From Leclercia sp. 29361 (GTDB lineage Bacteria; Pseudomonadota; Gammaproteobacteria; Enterobacterales; Enterobacteriaceae), in contig NZ_CP049786.1 in the NCBI RefSeq assembly GCF_011290365.1, positions 1,984,001 through 2,048,000 on the forward strand: DNA of 64,000 nucleotides, given 5' to 3'. Position numbers and translations under genes: made by a program. Positions within the stretch are counted from its first letter, which is position 1. Each line of letters begins with the position of its first letter. This document shows, in pieces, positions 1-8,594 of the stretch. The notes under the pieces are model-generated. The model was not told the DNA's origin, ran no database searches, and saw only the letters and a program-made list of their open reading frames with translations.

Positions 1-212
1 TGACCCCTGAGGAGCTGCGGGCGGTCAACCCGGCGGTGATGATGAACGAGACCCTGTTCAACACCCTCAATGACTGGGTGGACCGCTACTACCGTGACCG
101 TCTGATCCAGGCCGACCTGGTGGATCCGCAGCTGTTGCGCGAAGGGCGCGAGGCGCTGGATGCTCTGAGCCAGATTCTGCAGCTCGGCTCTGTCTACCCG
201 TTCCAGCAATAA
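1..212 (+). CDS. astB: N-succinylarginine dihydrolase AstB, C-terminal part
   Basis: The window opens inside this gene, and only about the last 69 codons are present (frame starting at base 3, TAA at 210-212). AstB hydrolyses N2-succinylarginine to succinylornithine, ammonia and CO2, the second step of the cytoplasmic arginine succinyltransferase pathway. The visible tail ([31 protein letters not shown], ending LGSVYPFQQ) matches my memory of the E. coli AstB C-terminus, although here the chain stops soon after YPFQ. It is followed after 10 bases by astE, as in the astCADBE operon. Confidence 0.93.
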   Translation, partial: TPEELRAVNPAVMMNETLFNTLNDWVDRYYRDRLIQADLVDPQLLREGREALDALSQILQLGSVYPFQQ

Positions 213-222
213 AGGAGGCGTG

Positions 223-1188
223 ATGGAAAACTTTCTGGCGCTGACGATGGCCGATGAAACGCCCGCTCAGCGGGAGGGCAGAGGAGCGTCCTTTGACTGG
301 CGCTGGCTGGCGCGCGGGGTGCTGGAGCTGACCCCGGAAGTGGCGAGCACGCGCTCGCTGGTGCTGTCGGCCGGGATCCACGGCAACGAAACCGCCCCGG
401 TAGAGATCGTTGACCTGCTGGTGCGGTCGCTGTTTCGGGGCGAACTGACGCTGCGCTGTCGTCTGCTGATTATCTTTGGTAATCCTCCGGCGTTGAGGGC
501 CGGCAAGCGCTACCTGACCTGTGATATCAATCGCCTGTTCAGCGGACGCGGGGCGCAGTTTCCGGCCTGCGACGAAACCGCCCGGGTAACGTTGCTGGAG
601 GAACGGGTAGCGGCGTTTTACCAGCAGGCGGGGGCCGATCGCTGGCATCTGGATCTGCATACCGCCATCCGCGCCTCGTATCATGAACGTTTTGGCGTGC
701 TGCCCCAGCGCAGTCAGCCATGGGATGCGGCCTTTCTTCAATGGCTGGGAGATGCCGGCCTGGAGGCGCTGGTCTTTCATCAGGCGCCGGGCGGGACCTT
801 CACCCATTTCAGCTGCGAACGCTTTGGCGCCCTGGCCTGTACGCTGGAGCTGGGCAAGGCGCTGCCGTTCGGCCATAACGATCTGGCCCGCTTCGCCGCT
901 ACCCATCAGGCGCTGTATGCCTTGCTGAACGGCGAGGCACCAGAGCCGCACGTGGCACAGGTCGAGCAGTATCGGGTGGTGCAGCAGATCACCCGCCGCA
1001 GCGAGGCCTTCGTGCTGCACATGGCGGCGCACACCCTGAACTTCACCCCGTTCCGCCAGGGCGTGCTGTTGGCGGAGGATGGCGATGAACGCTACCAGGT
1101 ACAAAAGCCGACCGAGTATGTTCTGTTCCCCAATCCCGCCGTGGCCTTTGGGTTGCGCGCCGGGCTGATGCTGGAAAAAATCACCTGA
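223..1188 (+). CDS. astE: Succinylglutamate desuccinylase AstE
   Basis: Last enzyme of the succinyltransferase pathway: a zinc hydrolase that releases glutamate and succinate from N-succinylglutamate. 321 aa, the usual length. Zinc-site motifs of the AstE/aspartoacylase family are visible: GIHGNET (about residues 50-56) and the downstream HLDLHTAIR. The C-terminus ([18 protein letters not shown]) matches E. coli AstE. A GTG lies at 220, but the AAAGGAGG at 211-218 is better spaced for the ATG at 223, so ATG is chosen. Last gene of the ast operon; a terminator follows. Confidence 0.95.
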   Translation: MENFLALTMADETPAQREGRGASFDWRWLARGVLELTPEVASTRSLVLSAGIHGNETAPVEIVDLLVRSLFRGELTLRCRLLIIFGNPPALRAGKRYLTCDINRLFSGRGAQFPACDETARVTLLEERVAAFYQQAGADRWHLDLHTAIRASYHERFGVLPQRSQPWDAAFLQWLGDAGLEALVFHQAPGGTFTHFSCERFGALACTLELGKALPFGHNDLARFAATHQALYALLNGEAPEPHVAQVEQYRVVQQITRRSEAFVLHMAAHTLNFTPFRQGVLLAEDGDERYQVQKPTEYVLFPNPAVAFGLRAGLMLEKIT

Positions 1189-1197
1189 AAACCCCGC

Positions 1198-1235
1198 GAC
1201 CCCATCAGCGTAATGCGGTGGGGTCGTTTATTTTC
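1198..1235 (+). terminator. Rho-independent terminator after astE
   Basis: GACCCCA (1198-1204) pairs with TGGGGTC (1219-1225), followed by a T-rich stretch. It ends the ast operon. Confidence 0.75.
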
Positions 1236-1383
1236 TCAGTCGTTTCTGATATCTGGCGTTTTATTACAGATTATTCCTGGCTGTTTGCTTTATTATTAAT
1301 CTTCTTGCCGGTATACTCCTTCACAATCTCTTTAAAATCAGCCAGATGAATATTCTTGTTTCAACTCTCCACGCTTTATCCTT

Positions 1384-1401
1384 ATTTTCTCCATATTTGA
1401 C
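1384..1401 (+). promoter_or_regulatory. BaeR-type box upstream of spy
   Basis: The 18 bases ATTTTCTCCATATTTGAC agree at 15 of 18 positions with the BaeR box consensus as I remember it (TTTTTCTCCATDATTGGC). E. coli spy is a known BaeSR and CpxAR target. The box lies in the 339-bp AT-rich gap 1189-1527, which otherwise holds the astE terminator and a set of TTGACGATA repeats (see the entry at 1397-1483). Site assignment is by consensus only. Confidence 0.6.
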
Positions 1402-1483
1402 GATAATTTGTTTTTTACACTTTCATTGTTTTACTGTTGCTCTGATTAATTGACGATAATCCCCGTAAAGTGAATATCGTCAA
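1397..1483. repeat. Three TTGACGATA copies in the spy promoter region
   Basis: TTGACGATA occurs at 1397-1405 and 1450-1458 in direct orientation, and inverted (TATCGTCAA) at 1475-1483. The last two form a perfect 9-bp inverted repeat with a 16-base spacer. The first copy overlaps the end of the BaeR-type box. Function unknown; possible operator sites or a leader hairpin. Confidence 0.7.
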
Positions 1484-1527
1484 CACGGCATAGCGCCGAA
1501 GAATAACTGAAAAGGAAGGACAAAATT

Positions 1528-2016
1528 ATGCGTAAATTAACTGCACTGTTTGTTGCCTCTACCCTGGCTCTGGGCGCTACCGGCGCGGCGTTCGCTGCGG
1601 ATACCGCTACCACCACCGCAGCGCCGGCCGAAAGCAAAATGATGCACCATAAAGGCAAGCCGGGTATGCATCACGACATGATGTTTAAAGATCTGAACCT
1701 GACGGATGCACAGAAAACGCAGATCCGCGACATCATGAAAAGCCAGCGTGACCAGATGAAGCGTCCGCCAGTGGAAGAGCGCCGCGCAATGCACGACATC
1801 ATCGCCAGCGACAGCTTCGATAAAGCGAAAGCTCAGGCGCAGGTCGACAAAATGGCCGAGCAGAACAAGGCCCGCATGCTGGCGCACATGGAAACCCAGA
1901 ACAAGATTTACAACATTCTGACCCCGGAACAGAAAAAGCAGTTTGATGCCAATTTTGAGAAGCGTCTGACAGAACGTTCCGCGCCGGAAGGTAAAATGAC
2001 CCCACCAGCCGAATAA
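1528..2016 (+). CDS. spy: Periplasmic chaperone Spy
   Basis: ATP-independent periplasmic chaperone that holds unfolding proteins during envelope stress. 162 aa (E. coli Spy is 161). Signal peptide with Sec-type cleavage after AFA at residue 23. Two LTxxQ motifs of the Spy/CpxP family are seen: LTDAQK in the first half and LTPEQKK near the end. The basic/Met/His-rich segment after the signal (MMHHKGK) and the central MKRPPVEERRAMHDIIASD are near identical to E. coli. SD AAGGAAGG precedes the ATG. Monocistronic, with its own terminator; the upstream region carries a BaeR-type box. Confidence 0.97.
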   Translation: MRKLTALFVASTLALGATGAAFAADTATTTAAPAESKMMHHKGKPGMHHDMMFKDLNLTDAQKTQIRDIMKSQRDQMKRPPVEERRAMHDIIASDSFDKAKAQAQVDKMAEQNKARMLAHMETQNKIYNILTPEQKKQFDANFEKRLTERSAPEGKMTPPAE

Positions 2017-2033
2017 TCGGTTAAGCCATTCAA

Positions 2034-2097
2034 GACCGCCGGAGTCCTGTTCACCCAAGCGAATACGCTGTGGACAGGTCCGGCGGTTTTTTCTTTT
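2034..2097 (+). terminator. Terminator after spy
   Basis: ACCGCCGGA (2035-2043) pairs with TCCGGCGGT (2079-2087) across an imperfect inner stem, followed by TTTTTTCTTTT. Confidence 0.8.
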
Positions 2098-2312
2098 CCC
2101 GCCTCTTGCCAGCCGCCGCCATCCCGGTATTCTCCTGTTATTGATTTGCACAATGTGTTTGAAATGTCTGGCGTTACGGATTTTTTCGTCGTCAGGCTAA
2201 GGCCGTGGTGCACATCTGCCGATACTACACAGTGATGATCTAACGATAACAAACAAAACGCGACCGCCCTGTGCGGGACGCTCTGGCGCCTATTGCGCCA
2301 TCTGGAGTGGTG

Positions 2313-2870
2313 ATGGAATTCTTTGATATCCGCAAAATGCCGATCAGCCTCTGGCGCAACGGGGCCGGGGAGACGCGCGAAATATGTTGTTTTCCCCCTG
2401 CAACCCGGGAATTTAACTGGCGTGCCAGTATCGCTTCTCTGGCCAGCAACGGCGACTTTTCGGTCTCCCCCGGCATCGATCGGGTGATCACCCTGCTGGA
2501 AGGGGGAGAAGTGCATCTGGATGGCGGGAAGGCGTTTACCCATACGCTGCAGCGTCATCAGCCCTTCAGCTTTGCCGGCGATCTGCCGGTTAAGGCGCAG
2601 CTGATGGAGGGGCAAATGTCGATGGATTTTAACATTATGACCCGCCGGGACCGCTGCCGGGCGAAGGTGCGGGTGGCGGATCGCACCTTCACCACCTTTG
2701 CGTCACGCGGCGGGGTGGTGTTTGTACTGAGCGGCGCGTGGCAGCTGGGCGAGAAGCTACTCACCGCCGATCAGGGCGCATGGTGGCATGAGGGCGACCA
2801 TACGCTGCGGCTGCTGAAGGAAGAGGGAACGTTGCTGTTCAGCGAGATTTTCTGGCTTCCGGGACACTGA
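2313..2870 (+). CDS. ves: HutD/Ves family protein (environmental-stress induced)
   Basis: 185 aa cupin-like protein of the HutD/Ves family. In E. coli ves is reported as a cold- and stress-inducible gene of unknown biochemical role. [11 protein letters not shown] near the N-terminus, [14 protein letters not shown] and LLFSEIxWL are conserved. An in-frame upstream extension to 2271 exists, but the ATG at 2313 has GGAG at 2304-2307 and gives an N-terminus matching E. coli (MEFFDIRKM). The 3' end overlaps the convergent cho gene by 32 bp. No clear promoter was identified in 2098-2312. Confidence 0.9.
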   Translation: MEFFDIRKMPISLWRNGAGETREICCFPPATREFNWRASIASLASNGDFSVSPGIDRVITLLEGGEVHLDGGKAFTHTLQRHQPFSFAGDLPVKAQLMEGQMSMDFNIMTRRDRCRAKVRVADRTFTTFASRGGVVFVLSGAWQLGEKLLTADQGAWWHEGDHTLRLLKEEGTLLFSEIFWLPGH

Positions 2871-3726
2871 GGGGAATGATCTCATAGTTGCCGGTCAGCA
2901 GCGGCTTACAGAGAATTTTATACCCATCCTGATCAAAACCGGCGGGCGTGCGTAGCAGGTCCGCCGCCTCGTCCAGGCTGTCGACCGCGCCCAGCCATAG
3001 CCAGTTGTGAATGATATGGTAGTGGGTCATGTCCGGGCGCGACTCTTTCAGCGCCACGGCACTGTCCCACGGCCAGCAGGTAACCCCAATCGCCTGTAAC
3101 CCCTCGACTAATCGCTGCTGATGATCCTCCACGCTCTCTTTCCCGCAGCATGCCCCCGCGCAACGCTTCAGGGCGGAACGGAAACAGCCCCGCCCGAGAG
3201 TTAACGACTCCAGCCCCAGCAGGCCATAACAGAGCTGCCGCTCATCGGCCAGCGTCTGCAGAGTTTGCAGCGCAGCCCGGCGGTTGGCGAAGAGGCCAAA
3301 CAGATTCGGGGTGTGTGAAAAATCGACCTCGCGGGCATAGACGATCTGCGGTTTGCCCTCGGTGATCTGCAGGGAGCAGAGCTGGCGATTGCGGCGTAAG
3401 CGTTTATTGAACAGCGGCTGCTGCTCTTTAATTAAACGCGCCTCAAGCAGCAGAGCGCCCAGCTCACCTGCGGTCTGGATCCAGGTGATACGCCGGGACT
3501 GGCGCAGCATGGCGGCCTCGTCCGGGGTGCGAAGATGCGACAGGACCCGGCTGCGAATATTGACGCTTTTGCCGATATAAAGGGGCATGGCATCGCTGTC
3601 GCCATGAAAGAAATAGACGCCAGGCTGCTTAGGCAGTGCCTCAAGCCACGGACGCAGATGTTCGGGATATTCATAGATAGCGGCTGCTTCGAATTCAAGC
3701 CGCGGTGCCGATTGACGCCTGCTCAC
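2839..3726 (-). CDS. cho: Excinuclease Cho (UvrC homologue)
   Basis: Endonuclease making the 3' incision in UvrABC-type nucleotide excision repair at lesions UvrC handles poorly. 295 aa, identical in length to E. coli Cho. The GIY-YIG-type N-terminal nuclease domain ([24 protein letters not shown]) is followed by the UvrC-like region with a Cys cluster ([15 protein letters not shown]). An ATG nine codons upstream (3753) is open, but AGGAG lies 6 bases before the GTG at 3726, and that start restores the E. coli length, so GTG is chosen. E. coli cho is SOS-induced. Convergent overlap with ves. Confidence 0.94.
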   Translation of the reverse strand: MSRRQSAPRLEFEAAAIYEYPEHLRPWLEALPKQPGVYFFHGDSDAMPLYIGKSVNIRSRVLSHLRTPDEAAMLRQSRRITWIQTAGELGALLLEARLIKEQQPLFNKRLRRNRQLCSLQITEGKPQIVYAREVDFSHTPNLFGLFANRRAALQTLQTLADERQLCYGLLGLESLTLGRGCFRSALKRCAGACCGKESVEDHQQRLVEGLQAIGVTCWPWDSAVALKESRPDMTHYHIIHNWLWLGAVDSLDEAADLLRTPAGFDQDGYKILCKPLLTGNYEIIPLSVPEARKSR

Positions 3727-3784
3727 AACGTACTCCTGATACTGTTCAGGCATACAGTGTAGCAGCTGTGGTGTGGTTAAAAAA

Positions 3785-3806
3785 GAGGCGGCAGATGCCG
3801 CCCCGT
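3785..3806 (-). terminator. Terminator after nadE
   Basis: GGCGGC (3787-3792) pairs with GCCGCC (3797-3802). Read on the minus strand, a T-run (complement of the A-run at 3778-3784) follows. Confidence 0.7.
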
Positions 3807-3811
3807 CAGAA

Positions 3812-4639
3812 TTATTGTTTCCAGAAGTCGTCGAATACCGTGATCGGCGGGCGACGTTTGTGTTCGGTCTTCAGATACCAGCCTTCAATAATGCGGGCGG
3901 TGCCTTCGTCCAGCGTCTTGCCTTCCAGATAATCGTCAATGTTTTCATAGGTCACGCCCAGCGCGGCTTCATCCGGCAGGGAAGGGCGATCGTCTTCCAG
4001 ATCCGCAGTCGGGGCTTTCTTATACAGATGCTCCGGGCAGCCCAGCGCGGCCAGCAGCTGTTTGCCCTGGCGCTTGTTGAGACGGAACAGCGGGTTAATG
4101 TCGGTGCCGCCATCGCCATATTTGGTGAAGAACCCGGTCAGTGCCTCTGCCGCATGGTCAGTGCCCACCACCACGCCGCTGGTCATCCCGGCGATGCTGT
4201 ACTGGGCTTTCATCCGCTCGCGGGCCTTTTCGTTGCCGCGCACGAAGTCACTCAGCTCAATGCCCGCGTCGCGCAACGCTTTTTCGCTGGCCAGCACCGC
4301 TTCTTTAATGTTCACGGTCAGGACGCGATCCGCCTGAATAAACTCGAGGGCATCCTGGCAATCCTGTTCGTCGAACTGCACACCGAAGGGCAGGCGCACC
4401 GCGATAAACTGCAGGGATTCGTTACCCGTTTCGGCACGCAGTTCGCTGATGGCCATCTGGGCGAGCTTCCCGGCGAGAGTGGAGTCCTGACCGCCGCTGA
4501 TGCCCAGCACCAGCGTCTTCAGAAACGGGAAGCGGGTTAAATAGGATTTCAAAAAATCGACGCTGCGGCGGATCTCTTCTTCCGCATTGATGGTGGGTTT
4601 GGCACCCAGCGCCTGGATAATTTCTTGTTGCAGAGCCAT
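3812..4639 (-). CDS. nadE: NH3-dependent NAD synthetase NadE
   Basis: Converts nicotinate adenine dinucleotide (deamido-NAD) to NAD with ATP and ammonia, the last cytoplasmic step of NAD synthesis. 275 aa, the same as E. coli. The PP-loop SGGQDS occupies residues 48-53. [34 protein letters not shown] and the C-terminal KTEHKRRPP are family signatures. There is no glutaminase domain, so this is the ammonia-dependent form. Divergent from osmE across 231 bp. Confidence 0.98.
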   Translation of the reverse strand: MALQQEIIQALGAKPTINAEEEIRRSVDFLKSYLTRFPFLKTLVLGISGGQDSTLAGKLAQMAISELRAETGNESLQFIAVRLPFGVQFDEQDCQDALEFIQADRVLTVNIKEAVLASEKALRDAGIELSDFVRGNEKARERMKAQYSIAGMTSGVVVGTDHAAEALTGFFTKYGDGGTDINPLFRLNKRQGKQLLAALGCPEHLYKKAPTADLEDDRPSLPDEAALGVTYENIDDYLEGKTLDEGTARIIEGWYLKTEHKRRPPITVFDDFWKQ

Positions 4640-4870
4640 TTAGCCCCTCCGTTACACAAATTTGCCTGATGAATGTTCTGTTAAAGCTAACTCGTCATGC
4701 GGAAAACGACAAGGATCACAGATTTGAATTGGGCGAACCAGGCCGATTTAGCAGCTTATGCGTGCATTACAGGAATTTTCCGAAAAAACTTTGCCGTCAC
4801 GCTTAAGGTTGAAAAATGTGATTTTCTATTCCAGGCTTACTTAACACGCTGATAAACAAGAGGACGGAAT

Positions 4871-5212
4871 ATGAACAAGAATTTAGCAGGAATGTTAGGC
4901 GCAGCGGCTGTAATGACTTTACTGGCAGGGTGTACTGCGTATGACCGTACCACGGATCAGTTTAAAGAGCCTGTCGTAAAAGACGTTAAAAAAGGCATGA
5001 GCCGTGCACAGGTACAGCAGCTTGCCGGTAAGCCGTCATCTGAGGTGACGATGATCCACGCCCGTGGTACTTGCCAGACCTATATCCTGGGTCAACGCGA
5101 TGGTAAAACAGAAACCTACTTTGTGGCCCTCGACGATACTGGCCACGTGATTAACTCCGGCTACCAGACCTGTGCGGAATACGATACTGATCCGCAGGCA
5201 CCTAAGGCCTGA
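4871..5212 (+). CDS. osmE: Osmotically inducible lipoprotein OsmE
   Basis: 113-aa outer-membrane-type lipoprotein of the SmpA/BamE-like (OmlA) fold. Lipobox LLAGC with the acylated Cys at residue 21. The [14 protein letters not shown] segment is the typical SmpA/OmlA repeat. Expression in E. coli is osmotically and growth-phase induced; the exact role is unclear. SD AGAGGACGG precedes the ATG. A strong terminator follows. Confidence 0.96.
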   Translation: MNKNLAGMLGAAAVMTLLAGCTAYDRTTDQFKEPVVKDVKKGMSRAQVQQLAGKPSSEVTMIHARGTCQTYILGQRDGKTETYFVALDDTGHVINSGYQTCAEYDTDPQAPKA

Positions 5213-5238
5213 TAACACCTTTTCCTGAGCAAAAAGAC

Positions 5239-5266
5239 AAACCGGCCAGCAGGCCGGTTTTTTTAC
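5239..5266 (+). terminator. Terminator after osmE
   Basis: ACCGGCC (5241-5247) and GGCCGGT (5252-5258) enclose an AGCA loop and are followed by a run of T. Confidence 0.85.
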
Positions 5267-5280
5267 GTCGCCACCCACCT

Positions 5281-5299
5281 TAATTCTCACCGCGAATTA
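5281..5299 (+). promoter_or_regulatory. Candidate NagC site 1, chb operon
   Basis: TAATTC (5281-5286) and GAATTA (5294-5299) form a perfect 6-bp inverted repeat around TCACCGC. The E. coli chb promoter is repressed by NagC bound at two sites that flank it. This is the best upstream candidate, but I matched it only loosely to the AT-rich NagC pattern. Confidence 0.45.
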
Positions 5300-5306
5300 T
5301 TTACCT

Positions 5307-5328
5307 AAAATGTGAAGAGTGTCATAAC
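5307..5328 (+). promoter_or_regulatory. CRP site, chb operon
   Basis: AAAATGTGAAGAGTGTCATAAC has the TGTGA-N6-TCAYA form of a CRP site. The E. coli chb operon requires cAMP-CRP. It sits between the two candidate NagC sites. Confidence 0.65.
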
Positions 5329-5346
5329 GACAGGTCAAGGAGAGAC

Positions 5347-5369
5347 AATTGCACTCCCTTTCGAATTAT
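5347..5369 (+). promoter_or_regulatory. Candidate NagC site 2 and chb promoter region
   Basis: AATT (5347-5350) to GAATTAT (5363-5369) resembles site 1 at 5281. A TATACT hexamer at 5390-5395 is a plausible -10 of the chb promoter, but no good -35 is visible. Low certainty. Confidence 0.35.
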
Positions 5370-5485
5370 CCCTGGGAAATCAGTTGCCGTATACTCCATC
5401 TATCAGATATGCCAGCGAGGGATTCCGGTCGGTCAAGGCGGGGATATCGCGGCGCAAGCGGTGAGCACATAAGAGGGAAATTGCT

Positions 5486-5803
5486 ATGGAAAAGAAATAT
5501 ATCTATCTGTTTTGCTCAGCGGGCATGTCAACGTCACTGCTGGTGTCTAAGATGCGCGCGCAGGCAGAAAAGTACGAAGTACCTGTTGTGATCGAAGCCT
5601 TCCCGGAAACCCTGGCAGGTGAGAAGGGTATCAATGCGGATGTGGTGCTGTTAGGGCCGCAAATTGCCTATATGTTGCCGGAAATTCAACGTCTGTTACC
5701 GAATAAACCGGTGGAAGTGATCGACTCTGCGCTGTACGGCAAAGTGGATGGTTTGGGTGTTCTTAAAGCTGCTGTAGCGGCGATTAAAAAAGCTGCTAAT
5801 TAA
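5486..5803 (+). CDS. chbB: PTS N,N'-diacetylchitobiose enzyme IIB
   Basis: Phosphocarrier IIB of the lactose/cellobiose-class PTS, which passes phosphate from ChbA to incoming (GlcNAc)2. 105 aa. The phosphorylatable Cys is residue 10 in [13 protein letters not shown]; the rest ([30 protein letters not shown]) follows the family. Preceded by GAGGGAAATTGCT. First gene of chbBCARFG. The 83-bp gap to chbC holds the ChiX-type pairing site and a hairpin. Confidence 0.97.
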   Translation: MEKKYIYLFCSAGMSTSLLVSKMRAQAEKYEVPVVIEAFPETLAGEKGINADVVLLGPQIAYMLPEIQRLLPNKPVEVIDSALYGKVDGLGVLKAAVAAIKKAAN

Positions 5804-5819
5804 TTTATTTTTTATTTTT

Positions 5820-5839
5820 CCCGTCAAAGAGCAATTTCA
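5820..5839 (+). promoter_or_regulatory. ChiX sRNA pairing site (chbB-chbC spacer)
   Basis: CCCGTCAAAGAGCAATTTCA is complementary, with a single mismatch, to the target-recognition part of the sRNA ChiX/MicM as I remember it (UGAAAUUCCUCUUUGACGGG). In E. coli and Salmonella this same chbB-chbC spacer is the ChiX decoy that relieves chitoporin repression when chitobiose induces the operon. ChiX itself is not in the window. Confidence 0.8.
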
Positions 5840-5850
5840 CACACACTTAC

Positions 5851-5869
5851 GCCGCAATATTATTGCGGC
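5851..5869 (+). other. Intercistronic stem-loop chbB-chbC
   Basis: GCCGCAAT (5851-5858) and ATTGCGGC (5862-5869) form a perfect 8-bp stem with a 3-base loop, 17 bases before chbC. There is no T-run, so it is more likely an mRNA processing/stability or translation element than a terminator. Confidence 0.7.
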
Positions 5870-5886
5870 ATTTAAGGGCATTTTCT

Positions 5887-7245
5887 ATGAGTAGATTTAT
5901 TGCTGCGCTTGAAAAGGTACTCCTTCCTTTTGCAGTTAAAATAGGAAAGCAACCGCATGTCAACGCCATTAAAAACGGCTTTATTAAGGTAATGCCGTTA
6001 ACCCTGGCCGGGGCCATGTTCGTTTTAATTAATAACGTTTTTCTTAGCTTCGGTGATGGTTCCTTCTTCTATTCATTAGGTGTGCGTTTAGATCCCTCAA
6101 CTATTGAAACGTTAAATGGTTTCAAGGCCATCGGCGGCAATGTGTACAACGGTACGCTGGGTATCATGTCGCTGATGGCACCTTTCTTTATTGGGATGGC
6201 GCTGGCGGAAGAGCGTAAAGTCGACTCGCTGGCCGCCGGTTTATTATCTGTCGCGGCCTTTATGACCGTGACCCCTTACAGCGTCGGTGAAGCCTACGCG
6301 GTTGGGGCCAACTGGCTGGGCGGGGCAAACATCATCTCCGGTATCGTGATCGGCCTGGTCGTGGCGGAGATGTTTACTTTTATTATTCGTCGCAACTGGG
6401 TGATTCGTTTACCTGACAGCGTGCCAGAATCAGTGTCCCGCTCCTTCTCGGCGCTGATCCCAGGCTTCATTATCCTCTCCATCATGGGGACCCTCGCCTG
6501 GGCGCTCTCTCACTGGGGCACCAACTTCCACCAGATCATCATGGACACCATCTCTACACCGCTGGCCTCCATGGGTGGCGTCGTGGGCTGGGCTTACGTG
6601 ATTTTCACCTCTCTGCTGTGGTTCTTCGGTGTGCACGGCTCGCTGGCGCTGGCGGCGCTGGACAGCGGCATCATGACCCCGTGGGCGCTGGAAAACGTGG
6701 CACTTTATCAGCAGTACGGCTCCGTTGACGCGGCGCTGGCGGCCGGTAAAACCTTCCACGTGTGGGCCAAACCGATGCTCGACTCCTATATCTTCCTGGG
6801 CGGTACCGGGGCGACGCTGGGTCTGATCATCGCGGTGTTTATCACCTCCCGTCGTGCGGATCACCGTCAGGTGGCGAAGCTGGCGCTGCCATCAGGCATC
6901 TTCCAGATTAACGAGCCTATCCTCTTCGGTCTGCCGATTATCATGAACCCGGTGATGTTCATTCCGTTCATCCTGGTGCAGCCATTGCTGGCCGCTATTA
7001 CCCTGACCGCCTACTACCTGGGGATCATCCCGCCGGTGACCAACATCGCGCCGTGGACCATGCCCGCTGGCCTGGGTGCCTTCTTCAACACCAACGGCAG
7101 CGTAGCGGCCTTCCTGCTGGCGATATTTAACCTTGGGGTGGCAACCCTGCTCTACATGCCGTTCGTTGCCATCGCCAACAAGGCCCAGACCACTATCGAT
7201 GAAGAAGAGAGCGAAGAAGAGATCGCCCTCGCACTGAAATTCTGA
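5887..7245 (+). CDS. chbC: PTS N,N'-diacetylchitobiose enzyme IIC
   Basis: Membrane channel component IIC importing and phosphorylating chitobiose. 452 aa, the E. coli length, when started at the ATG at 5887 ([10 protein letters not shown]); the in-frame upstream codons from 5863 run through the intercistronic hairpin and are rejected. Many hydrophobic helices; the [14 protein letters not shown] motif, typical of lactose/cellobiose-family IIC, lies at about two thirds of the length. The C-terminus is acidic (EEESEEE). Confidence 0.97.
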   Translation: MSRFIAALEKVLLPFAVKIGKQPHVNAIKNGFIKVMPLTLAGAMFVLINNVFLSFGDGSFFYSLGVRLDPSTIETLNGFKAIGGNVYNGTLGIMSLMAPFFIGMALAEERKVDSLAAGLLSVAAFMTVTPYSVGEAYAVGANWLGGANIISGIVIGLVVAEMFTFIIRRNWVIRLPDSVPESVSRSFSALIPGFIILSIMGTLAWALSHWGTNFHQIIMDTISTPLASMGGVVGWAYVIFTSLLWFFGVHGSLALAALDSGIMTPWALENVALYQQYGSVDAALAAGKTFHVWAKPMLDSYIFLGGTGATLGLIIAVFITSRRADHRQVAKLALPSGIFQINEPILFGLPIIMNPVMFIPFILVQPLLAAITLTAYYLGIIPPVTNIAPWTMPAGLGAFFNTNGSVAAFLLAIFNLGVATLLYMPFVAIANKAQTTIDEEESEEEIALALKF

Positions 7246-7291
7246 TGTCGTATGACGCGGGGCAACCCGCGTCAGTACAGGAGAAACCGAG

Positions 7292-7645
7292 ATGTTTGAT
7301 TTAGAGAATGTTGTTGCACAAGCAGAAGAGGTTGCAGAGAACGACCTTGAAGAAGTGGTGATGGGGCTTATCATCAACTCAGGACAGGCCCGTAGTCTGG
7401 CGTATGGGGCCCTGAAAAAAGCCAAGCAGGGCGATTTCGACAGTGCGCAAGAGATGATGGCCCAGTCGCGCACCGCACTGAACGAAGCGCACCTGGTGCA
7501 AACAAAACTGATCGAAAGCGATCAGGGTGAAGGTAAGATGAAGGTGAGCCTGGTGCTGGTACACGCCCAGGACCATCTGATGACCTCCATGCTGGCCCGT
7601 GAGCTGGTGGCGGAACTCATCGAACTTCACGAGAAAATGCAGTAA
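7292..7645 (+). CDS. chbA: PTS N,N'-diacetylchitobiose enzyme IIA
   Basis: IIA phosphocarrier of the lactose/cellobiose class; it takes phosphate from HPr. 117 aa. The active His is expected at residue 91 in LVHAQDHLMTS (His89 in E. coli, whose N-terminus is two residues shorter). LEEVVMGLIINSGQARSLAY is the family signature. SD CAGGAGAAA precedes the ATG. Third gene of the chb operon. Confidence 0.97.
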   Translation: MFDLENVVAQAEEVAENDLEEVVMGLIINSGQARSLAYGALKKAKQGDFDSAQEMMAQSRTALNEAHLVQTKLIESDQGEGKMKVSLVLVHAQDHLMTSMLARELVAELIELHEKMQ

Positions 7646-7673
7646 GTCAGACTGATAGCAGGAGGTCAGCGCC

Positions 7674-8492
7674 ATGGAAATCACTACCGCCCGGGAACAA
7701 CAGCTGTTCAATGGTAAAAATTTTCATGTGTTTATCTACAACAAGGTGGAGAGCATCAGCGGTCTGCATCAGCATGACTACTATGAGTTCACCATTGTGC
7801 TGACCGGCCGCTATTTCCAGGAGATCAACGGCAAGCGGGTGCTGCTGGAACGCGGGGACTTCGTCTTCATCCCGATGGGATCGCACCATCAGAGCTTTTA
7901 CGACTTCGGTGCCACGCGCATTCTCAACGTGGGTATCAGTAAACGCTTCTTCGACACCCACTACGCGCCGCTGCTGCCGTTCTGCTTTGTCGCCTCGCAG
8001 GTCTATCACGTCAAAAGTGAATTCCTGAACTGGATCGACACCGTGATTGCCTCGCTTAACTTTCGTGACAATGAATTTGATGAATTCATCGAAACGGTGA
8101 CCTTCTACGTCGTCAACCGCTTACGCCACTATCGTGAAGAGCAGCAGGTGACGGACGATATTCCGCAATGGCTGCGCACTACCGTTGAAATGATGCACGA
8201 TAAACTGCGCTTTGGTGAAAACGCGCTGGAGAATATGGTGGCGCTGTCGGGTAAATCGCAAGAGTACCTGACCCGGGCGACCCAGCGTTATTATCAGAAA
8301 ACGCCGGTGCAAATTATTAATGAAATACGGATCAATTTCGCCAGAAAACAGCTGGAGATCACCAACTATTCGGTGACGGATATTGCTTACGAATCCGGTT
8401 ACAGCAGTCCGAGCCTGTTTATTAAGACCTTTAAGAAATTGACCTCATTTACACCTAACAGCTACCGGAAAAATATCACGGTTATTAATTAA
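7674..8492 (+). CDS. chbR: AraC-type regulator ChbR
   Basis: Dual regulator of the chitobiose operon: it represses without inducer and, with CRP, activates in response to phosphorylated chitobiose. 272 aa. N-terminal cupin sensor with metal-type His residues ([11 protein letters not shown]) and a C-terminal double HTH ([22 protein letters not shown], then PNSYRKN). SD GGAGG precedes the ATG. It lies inside the operon it controls, between chbA and chbF. Confidence 0.95.
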   Translation: MEITTAREQQLFNGKNFHVFIYNKVESISGLHQHDYYEFTIVLTGRYFQEINGKRVLLERGDFVFIPMGSHHQSFYDFGATRILNVGISKRFFDTHYAPLLPFCFVASQVYHVKSEFLNWIDTVIASLNFRDNEFDEFIETVTFYVVNRLRHYREEQQVTDDIPQWLRTTVEMMHDKLRFGENALENMVALSGKSQEYLTRATQRYYQKTPVQIINEIRINFARKQLEITNYSVTDIAYESGYSSPSLFIKTFKKLTSFTPNSYRKNITVIN

Positions 8493-8494
8493 CG

Positions 8495-8515
8495 TCCGGC
8501 GGAATTGCCGCCGGA
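8495..8515 (+). other. Stem-loop between chbR and chbF
   Basis: TCCGGCGG (8495-8502) and CCGCCGGA (8508-8515) form a perfect 8-bp stem with an AATTG loop just after the chbR stop. No T-run follows. A possible mRNA stability element; a TATACT at about 8559 could serve a weak internal promoter, but no matching -35 was found. Confidence 0.55.
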
Positions 8516-8594
8516 AATATCGACTTCAATACTTGCCCAAATAAGTGGGACGGGATCGCTATACTCAAATGGTCGATCTCCCAGGGAGAATATT

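Noticed and set aside
67-1104. 345-codon open frame on the minus strand opposite astE
   Set aside because: It lies wholly antisense to the well-matched astE gene, resembles no family I know and is explained by GC-rich codon usage of the real gene.
8505-8594. N-terminal extension of chbF
   Set aside because: It would start within the chbR-chbF hairpin and adds 30 residues before the Rossmann motif; the ATG at 8595 has a good ribosome site.
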